From NCBI GenBank assembly GCA_947449515.1, contig CANFSD010000049.1:1-9577 (forward strand): a DNA stretch of 9,577 nucleotides, read 5' to 3'. The position numbers and the translations under genes were made by a program. A model generated the notes under the pieces. That model did no database searches. It saw only the letters and a list, made by a program, of their open reading frames with translations, and was not told where the DNA came from. Positions 5,935 to 9,577 of this stretch are shown here, piece by piece (the first letter of the stretch is position 1; the number at the start of each line of letters is the position of its first letter). The stretch is from Bacteroidota bacterium (GTDB taxonomy: Bacteria > Bacteroidota > Bacteroidia > UKL13-3).

Positions 5935-7595
5935 CTAAGGTTTACGATTTCTCCGTTTACTACATCAATGATGTTTGCGGCTGGTTCTTTTGGTAAGCCT
6001 GGCATACGCATGATTTCGCCGGCAACTGCTACCACAAAGCCTGCTCCATGGTTCAATACCAAGTTTTCTATATGAATGTTAAAGCCTTCTGCCGCGCCAA
6101 CAAGAGCTGCGTTGTCTGTAAAACTAAATTGTGTTTTTGCAATACAAACTGGTAACAAATCACCACCCAATTCTTTGATTTTTTTCATGGCAGTTTTAGC
6201 ATTTTTACCATAACTAACACTGCTGCCTTTGTATACTTTGGTAACTATTTTGTGAATTTTGTCTTCAATAGTATCATTGATTTCATAGGTATGAATAATA
6301 GGTTTAGATGGATTATTTTCTACAATTTCAACAACCTTTCTGGCCAATGCTGCTGCACCATCTCCGCCTTTTGCAAAGCCCTCGTTGATGGCAAAATGGG
6401 CGCCTTTTTCTTTACACCAGTTTTCTATGAAACTAATTTCTTCGTCGGTATCGAAACCAAATTTATTTAAGGCAAGGATAACGGTTTGACCAAAATTTTG
6501 TAGACTTTCAATATGGCGTTCTACGTTTTTGATACCCGCTTTTAATCCTTCCATATTTGGTTGTTTAATGAGTTTCTCATCAACTTTTCCATGGAGTTTA
6601 ATAGATTGGGTGGTGGTTACTAAAACGCTTGCTTTAGGTGCAATTCCTGCAGCGCGGCATTTGATGTTTAAAAACTTTTCTCCGCCTAAGTCGCTACCGA
6701 AACCTGCTTCAGTAACTGCATATTCACCATATTGCATGGCAGCCTTTGTGGCCATAATGCTGTTGCAACCATGTGCAATATTTGCAAATGGGCCACCATG
6801 AATAAAGGCAGCACCCCCTTCAATAGTTTGAACCAAATTTGGTTGAAATGCATCTTTAAGCAAAGTAACCAAAGCACCCGCTACTCCTAAATCTTTTACA
6901 AAGAATGGAGCATTGTCATAGGTATATCCAATTAAAATATTCTCGATCCTATTGCGCAAATCTTCTAGGGAAGTAGATAAGCAGAAGATTGCCATAATTT
7001 CACTGGCGGGTGTAATATCAAATCCTGTTTCTGTTGGTACGCCGTTGCTTGAGCCGTTTAAGCCGCTTACCATAAAACGAAGTGATCTATCGTTTACATC
7101 TAATACCCTTCTCCAAAGAATTTGTTTTAATCCTTTGGTGCCGGTTCTGTTAAAGTATTGGTAATTGTCAATTAGCGCAGCTAAAGTATTGTTGGCAGAA
7201 GTGATGGCATGAAAATCTCCCGTAAAATGTAAATTGATATCTTCCATAGGAAGTACTTGGGAGTAACCACCGCCTGCTGCGCCACCTTTCATTCCAAAAA
7301 CAGGTCCAAGGCTTGGTTCGCGTAAGGCTACAATAGCCCTTTTGCCAATCTTATTTAAACCTTGTGCCAATGCTACACTGGTGGTAGTTTTTCCCGAACC
7401 ACTTTTATTTGGCGTGGTAGCAGTAACTAAAATGAGATTGCAATTGTTAATGTTGTCATCGTAAGGGATGCCACTAATTTTTGCTTTGTATTTACCGTAG
7501 TGCTCAACTTGATCTGCCGATATATTTATTTTATTGGCAATGTTTTGAATGGGCTCTAATTTTACCTCGCGGGCAATTTCAATATCTGATTTCAT
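5931..7595 (-). CDS. fhs: Formate–tetrahydrofolate ligase
   Basis: This enzyme makes 10-formyl-tetrahydrofolate from formate, tetrahydrofolate and ATP, feeding one-carbon units to purine synthesis and related routes. From the ATG at 7595 the protein has 554 residues, the usual family length, and begins MKSDIEIAREV as in homologues. An open extension to a TTG at 7661 does not resemble the family and would cover the likely promoter, so it was not used. Visible motifs: nucleotide-binding loop TPNKSGSGKTTT (Lys69); first signature GMKGGAAGGGY (101–111), then HFTGDFHAIT; RRVLDVNDRSLR (162–173); GFDITPASEIMAI (191–203); FIHGGPFANIAHG (264–276); EAGFGSDLGGEKF (296–308); and MPGLPKEPAA (531–540). The second signature region (326–337) reads VTTTQSIKLHGK, departing from the textbook V-A-T-I-R-A-L-K form. 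No frameshift or truncation is seen. The gene runs convergently against the response regulator. Confidence 0.97.
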   Translation of the reverse strand: MKSDIEIAREVKLEPIQNIANKINISADQVEHYGKYKAKISGIPYDDNINNCNLILVTATTPNKSGSGKTTTSVALAQGLNKIGKRAIVALREPSLGPVFGMKGGAAGGGYSQVLPMEDINLHFTGDFHAITSANNTLAALIDNYQYFNRTGTKGLKQILWRRVLDVNDRSLRFMVSGLNGSSNGVPTETGFDITPASEIMAIFCLSTSLEDLRNRIENILIGYTYDNAPFFVKDLGVAGALVTLLKDAFQPNLVQTIEGGAAFIHGGPFANIAHGCNSIMATKAAMQYGEYAVTEAGFGSDLGGEKFLNIKCRAAGIAPKASVLVTTTQSIKLHGKVDEKLIKQPNMEGLKAGIKNVERHIESLQNFGQTVILALNKFGFDTDEEISFIENWCKEKGAHFAINEGFAKGGDGAAALARKVVEIVENNPSKPIIHTYEINDTIEDKIHKIVTKVYKGSSVSYGKNAKTAMKKIKELGGDLLPVCIAKTQFSFTDNAALVGAAEGFNIHIENLVLNHGAGFVVAVAGEIMRMPGLPKEPAANIIDVVNGEIVNLS

Positions 7596-7621
7596 TTTTG
7601 TAGATTTTTTACTTAGGTAAA

Positions 7622-7652
7622 CAAAGTAATAGTGAAAAATCCACAAAAACAA
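7622..7652 (-). promoter_or_regulatory. Possible Bacteroidota-type promoter for fhs
   Basis: Read on the minus strand, TTACTTTG (7629–7622) matches 7 of 8 positions of the TAnnTTTG -7 consensus. A TTG (7652–7650) lies 20 nt upstream, close to the expected -33 spacing. The implied transcript would start some 15–20 nt before the ATG at 7595. It is a plausible candidate, not proven, in AT-rich DNA. Confidence 0.35.
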
Positions 7653-7669
7653 TGGGCTCAAGCCACTAA

Positions 7670-7689
7670 ATGCTGATCTTAATCAGCAT
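7670..7689 (-). repeat. Hairpin in the rocD–fhs spacer
   Basis: An 8-bp perfect inverted repeat, ATGCTGAT (7670–7677) and ATCAGCAT (7682–7689), surrounds a 4-nt loop. It starts 5 nt after the ornithine aminotransferase stop on the minus strand. Only three T residues follow in that direction, so it would be a weak terminator or an mRNA-stabilising hairpin rather than a canonical terminator. Confidence 0.5.
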
Positions 7690-7693
7690 AAAA

Positions 7694-8938
7694 TTAGGCA
7701 ACAATACTTAAAATGGTTTTTTCTATGATATCGCAAGCCTCGTTTATTTGAGCAGCATTAATTACAAGGGGAGGGGCAAATCTGATAATATCTCCATGGG
7801 TTTGTTTGGCGAGAAGTCCGTTTTCTTTAAGCATTAAACAAACATCATAAGCCGTTTTACCATTGCCAAAAGGTTTGATAACAATTGCATTGAGCAATCC
7901 TTTACCTCTTACCTCTGTAAGTAGATTTGATTTCTTCATTAAATCATTCATGCGGTCTCTGAAAATCCTTCCCATGTTTTCAGCATTTTCTGCCAATTTC
8001 TCATCCAATAAAACCTGCAATGATTCTATGGCTACAGCAGATGCCATTGGATTTCCGCCATAGGTAGAGCCGTGTTCGCCTGGTTTAATGGTGAGCATTA
8101 TTTCATTGCTACTTAAGACTGCAGAAACAGGCATGGTTCCGCCCGACAAAGCTTTTCCTAAAATTAAAATATCTGGTTTTACATTTTCATGGTCGCATGC
8201 CAACATTTTACCTGTACGACATAAACCCGTTTGTACTTCGTCTGCAATCATTAATACATTGTATTTGGTACATAAATCCCTCACACCTTTTAAATACCCT
8301 GCATCTGGAACAACAACACCAGCCTCGCCTTGAATTGGTTCGAGCATAAATGCTGCAATATTGCTATTTGTTTTAAATGCTTCTTCTAAAGCTGTTAAAT
8401 CGTTATAGGGAATTAAACTAAAGCCAGGCATAAAAGGGCCAAAGCCAGCAAATGAACTTGGATCGTTACTAGAACTAATTGCGGCCATGGTTCTACCCCA
8501 AAAATTACCCTCAACAAATAAGATATGTGCTTGGTTATCTGCCACTCCTTTTACGGTATATGCCCACCTGCGTGCTAATTTAATAGCTGTTTCGCCACCT
8601 TCAACTCCAGTATTCATTGGCAGCACTTTTTGGAAACCAAAATAGTTGCAAATATATTTTTCGTATTCTCCTAGGAGATTATTGTGAAAGGCCCTGCTGG
8701 TTAAAGTAAGTTTGCTTGCTTGGTCAACCAAAGCTTTTACAATTCTAGGATGGCAATGCCCTTGGTTGACGGCACTATAAGCAGAAAGGAAATCAAAATA
8801 GGTTTTACCATTTACGCCATATAGATAAATGCCTTCACCTTTTTCTATAACAACTGGAATGGGGTGGTAATTATGGGCGCCAAATTGGTCTTCTAATTCA
8901 ATAAAATAAGCTTCGTTTTTGTTTTGAGCATGCATCAT
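7694..8938 (-). CDS. rocD: Ornithine–oxo-acid aminotransferase
   Basis: This PLP-dependent class-III aminotransferase transfers the delta-amino group of ornithine to 2-oxoglutarate, giving glutamate-5-semialdehyde and glutamate and so linking arginine breakdown to proline and glutamate. The 414 residues match eukaryotic-type ornithine aminotransferase over the full length. Visible features: GAHNYHPIPV with Tyr24 and FLSAYSAVNQGHCHP with Tyr54 (equivalent to human Tyr55 and Tyr85, which set ornithine specificity); NTGVEGGETAIK; GNFWGRT with Arg149 (human Arg180); EPIQGEAGVVVP with Glu205 (human Glu235); IADEVQTG with Asp233; ILGKALSGG with PLP-lysine Lys262; GEHGSTYGGNP; and GDIIRFAPPLVI. These residues argue against the related acetylornithine or GABA aminotransferases. 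Two adjacent ATGs (8938 and 8935) could serve as start. fhs follows 98 nt downstream on the same strand, with a weak hairpin and its own promoter candidate between. Confidence 0.97.
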   Translation of the reverse strand: MMHAQNKNEAYFIELEDQFGAHNYHPIPVVIEKGEGIYLYGVNGKTYFDFLSAYSAVNQGHCHPRIVKALVDQASKLTLTSRAFHNNLLGEYEKYICNYFGFQKVLPMNTGVEGGETAIKLARRWAYTVKGVADNQAHILFVEGNFWGRTMAAISSSNDPSSFAGFGPFMPGFSLIPYNDLTALEEAFKTNSNIAAFMLEPIQGEAGVVVPDAGYLKGVRDLCTKYNVLMIADEVQTGLCRTGKMLACDHENVKPDILILGKALSGGTMPVSAVLSSNEIMLTIKPGEHGSTYGGNPMASAVAIESLQVLLDEKLAENAENMGRIFRDRMNDLMKKSNLLTEVRGKGLLNAIVIKPFGNGKTAYDVCLMLKENGLLAKQTHGDIIRFAPPLVINAAQINEACDIIEKTILSIVA

Positions 8939-8969
8939 TGCACGAAGGTAAACAAATTGTTAAGATGCC

Positions 8970-9009
8970 AAAAAAAAAGCGCCTCAACATTTGGTTGAGA
9001 CGCTTTTTT
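8970..9009 (-). terminator. Rho-independent terminator of the T9SS cargo gene
   Basis: On the minus strand the stem is GCGTCTCAAC (9003–8994), loop CAAAT, and GTTGAGGCGC (8988–8979). All ten positions pair, one of them as a G·U wobble, and nine T residues (8978–8970) follow. On the plus strand the same position is a C/A mismatch, so the minus orientation is favoured. It lies 17 nt after the stop of the secreted protein gene and 31 nt before the rocD start. Confidence 0.9.
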
Positions 9010-9026
9010 AATAATTTATTGTAGAA

Positions 9027-9577
9027 TTAGTTTTTAATAATTCTCTTTACAATTACTTTTTCACCATTGTTTACGCGCACAAAGTAAACACCTTGTGCCA
9101 TATTGCGTGTATCTATGCGCAATTTGCCTTGGCTGCTTGCGTTCATAATGATAGTTCCGTTCATATCTACAACTGAAGCAATGATGTTTTCGTTTTCTTG
9201 CGCAGCATTGATATTGATTTCTTCTGCAAAAGGATTTGGAGTAACTTCTACAATCATTTCATCGCTTTGTAGGGTAATGGTTTCAATGTATTCAAACTGA
9301 CCATCAAAATCAATTTGTTTCAAACGGTAGTAAGCCAAATTAGCATTTACATTTTCGTCTACAAATTGGTAGTTGTTTAATTTGTTGCTGTTACCTGCAC
9401 CTTTAACAAAGCCAATTGTTTCAAAGTCTTTTCCGTTGTAACTTCTTTCTAATTCAAAACCATGGTTGTTTGTTTCGGTTAAAGTACTCCAATTTAAGAA
9501 TGCTTTGCCATCTAACAAATTACCTTTAAATGCATTGATTTTAACTGCTAATGGACCATCAGCCCATGAGTTTGAAA
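9027..9577 (-). CDS. Secreted protein with T9SS type A C-terminal sorting domain (5'-partial)
   Basis: This is the 3' end of a gene for a protein exported by the type IX secretion system and probably attached to, or released from, the cell surface. The frame is open to the right window edge, where the most upstream visible residues read SNSWADGPLAVKINAFKGN, so the TTG at 9518 is not the start. About 183 residues are visible. The first part is the beta-sandwich module that often precedes sorting domains in this phylum: LDGKAFLNWSTLTETNNHGF, ELERSYNGKDFETIGFV and YYRLKQIDFDGQFEY. The last roughly 75 residues are the type A sorting domain: VTPNPFAEEININ, ASVVDMNGTII, RIDTRNMAQGVYFVRV and the basic end KVIVKRIIKN. 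The N-terminal functional domain is outside the window, so the substrate or activity is unknown. A strong terminator follows the stop. Confidence 0.93.
   Translation of the reverse strand, partial: SNSWADGPLAVKINAFKGNLLDGKAFLNWSTLTETNNHGFELERSYNGKDFETIGFVKGAGNSNKLNNYQFVDENVNANLAYYRLKQIDFDGQFEYIETITLQSDEMIVEVTPNPFAEEININAAQENENIIASVVDMNGTIIMNASSQGKLRIDTRNMAQGVYFVRVNNGEKVIVKRIIKN

Noticed and set aside
6252..7164. Plus-strand open frames of 70–90 codons inside fhs (6252–6470, 6529–6801, 6952–7164)
   Set aside because: They lie antisense to a clearly conserved gene, show no recognisable domain and no promoter of their own. They are frame shadows.
7596..7661. N-terminal extension of formate–tetrahydrofolate ligase from a TTG at 7661
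   Set aside because: The extra 22 residues are hydrophobic and unlike the family, whose proteins begin at the MKSDIEIA segment. The extension also overlaps the candidate promoter.
7863..8333. Plus-strand open frames inside rocD (7863–8063, 8088–8333)
   Set aside because: They lie opposite conserved catalytic segments of the aminotransferase. Composition and lack of motifs mark them as shadows.
8939..8969. Promoter search upstream of rocD
   Set aside because: The best -7-like match reached only about 6 of 8 consensus positions with poor -33 spacing, so no promoter is called.

Overview
The window is AT-rich chromosomal DNA from a member of the Bacteroidota. The lineage rests on four things: a type IX secretion (T9SS) C-terminal sorting domain at the right edge; the bamA–ompH–ompH–murI gene order typical of that phylum; a 7TMR-DISM histidine kinase paired with a LuxR-type regulator; and the absence of clear Shine-Dalgarno sequences. 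It looks like an ordinary core-genome segment. I saw no mobile element, CRISPR array, phage gene, tRNA or rRNA.

Left part (1–3119, + strand): an envelope-biogenesis cluster. It holds the C-terminal barrel half of BamA, cut by the window edge, then two tandem Skp/OmpH-like periplasmic chaperones, a strong intrinsic terminator, and glutamate racemase MurI. BamA and the Skp-like proteins would cooperate in outer-membrane protein delivery and insertion. MurI supplies D-glutamate for peptidoglycan. The terminator ends only 13 nt before the murI start codon, so how murI is transcribed is an open question.

Middle (3120–5934, + strand): a 234-bp spacer holding several inverted repeats, then a two-gene signalling operon. 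The kinase has a signal peptide, a periplasmic DISMED2-like domain, seven membrane segments, a coiled coil, and HisKA_3 and HATPase domains. Its reading frame overlaps the NarL/LuxR-type response regulator by 8 nt. An octamer (TAGGTATT or its complement) recurs in the spacer and includes a perfect inverted repeat, which makes it a candidate operator.

Right part (5931–9577, − strand): formate–tetrahydrofolate ligase (one-carbon metabolism), ornithine aminotransferase (arginine/ornithine to glutamate/proline), a terminator, and the 3' end of a secreted T9SS cargo protein. The ligase gene meets the response regulator tail to tail with a 4-nt overlap, leaving no room for a terminator between them.

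I found no convincing undescribed system. The points most worth a second look are the murI/terminator arrangement, the repeat cluster upstream of the sensor kinase, and the variant signature motifs of the ligase.
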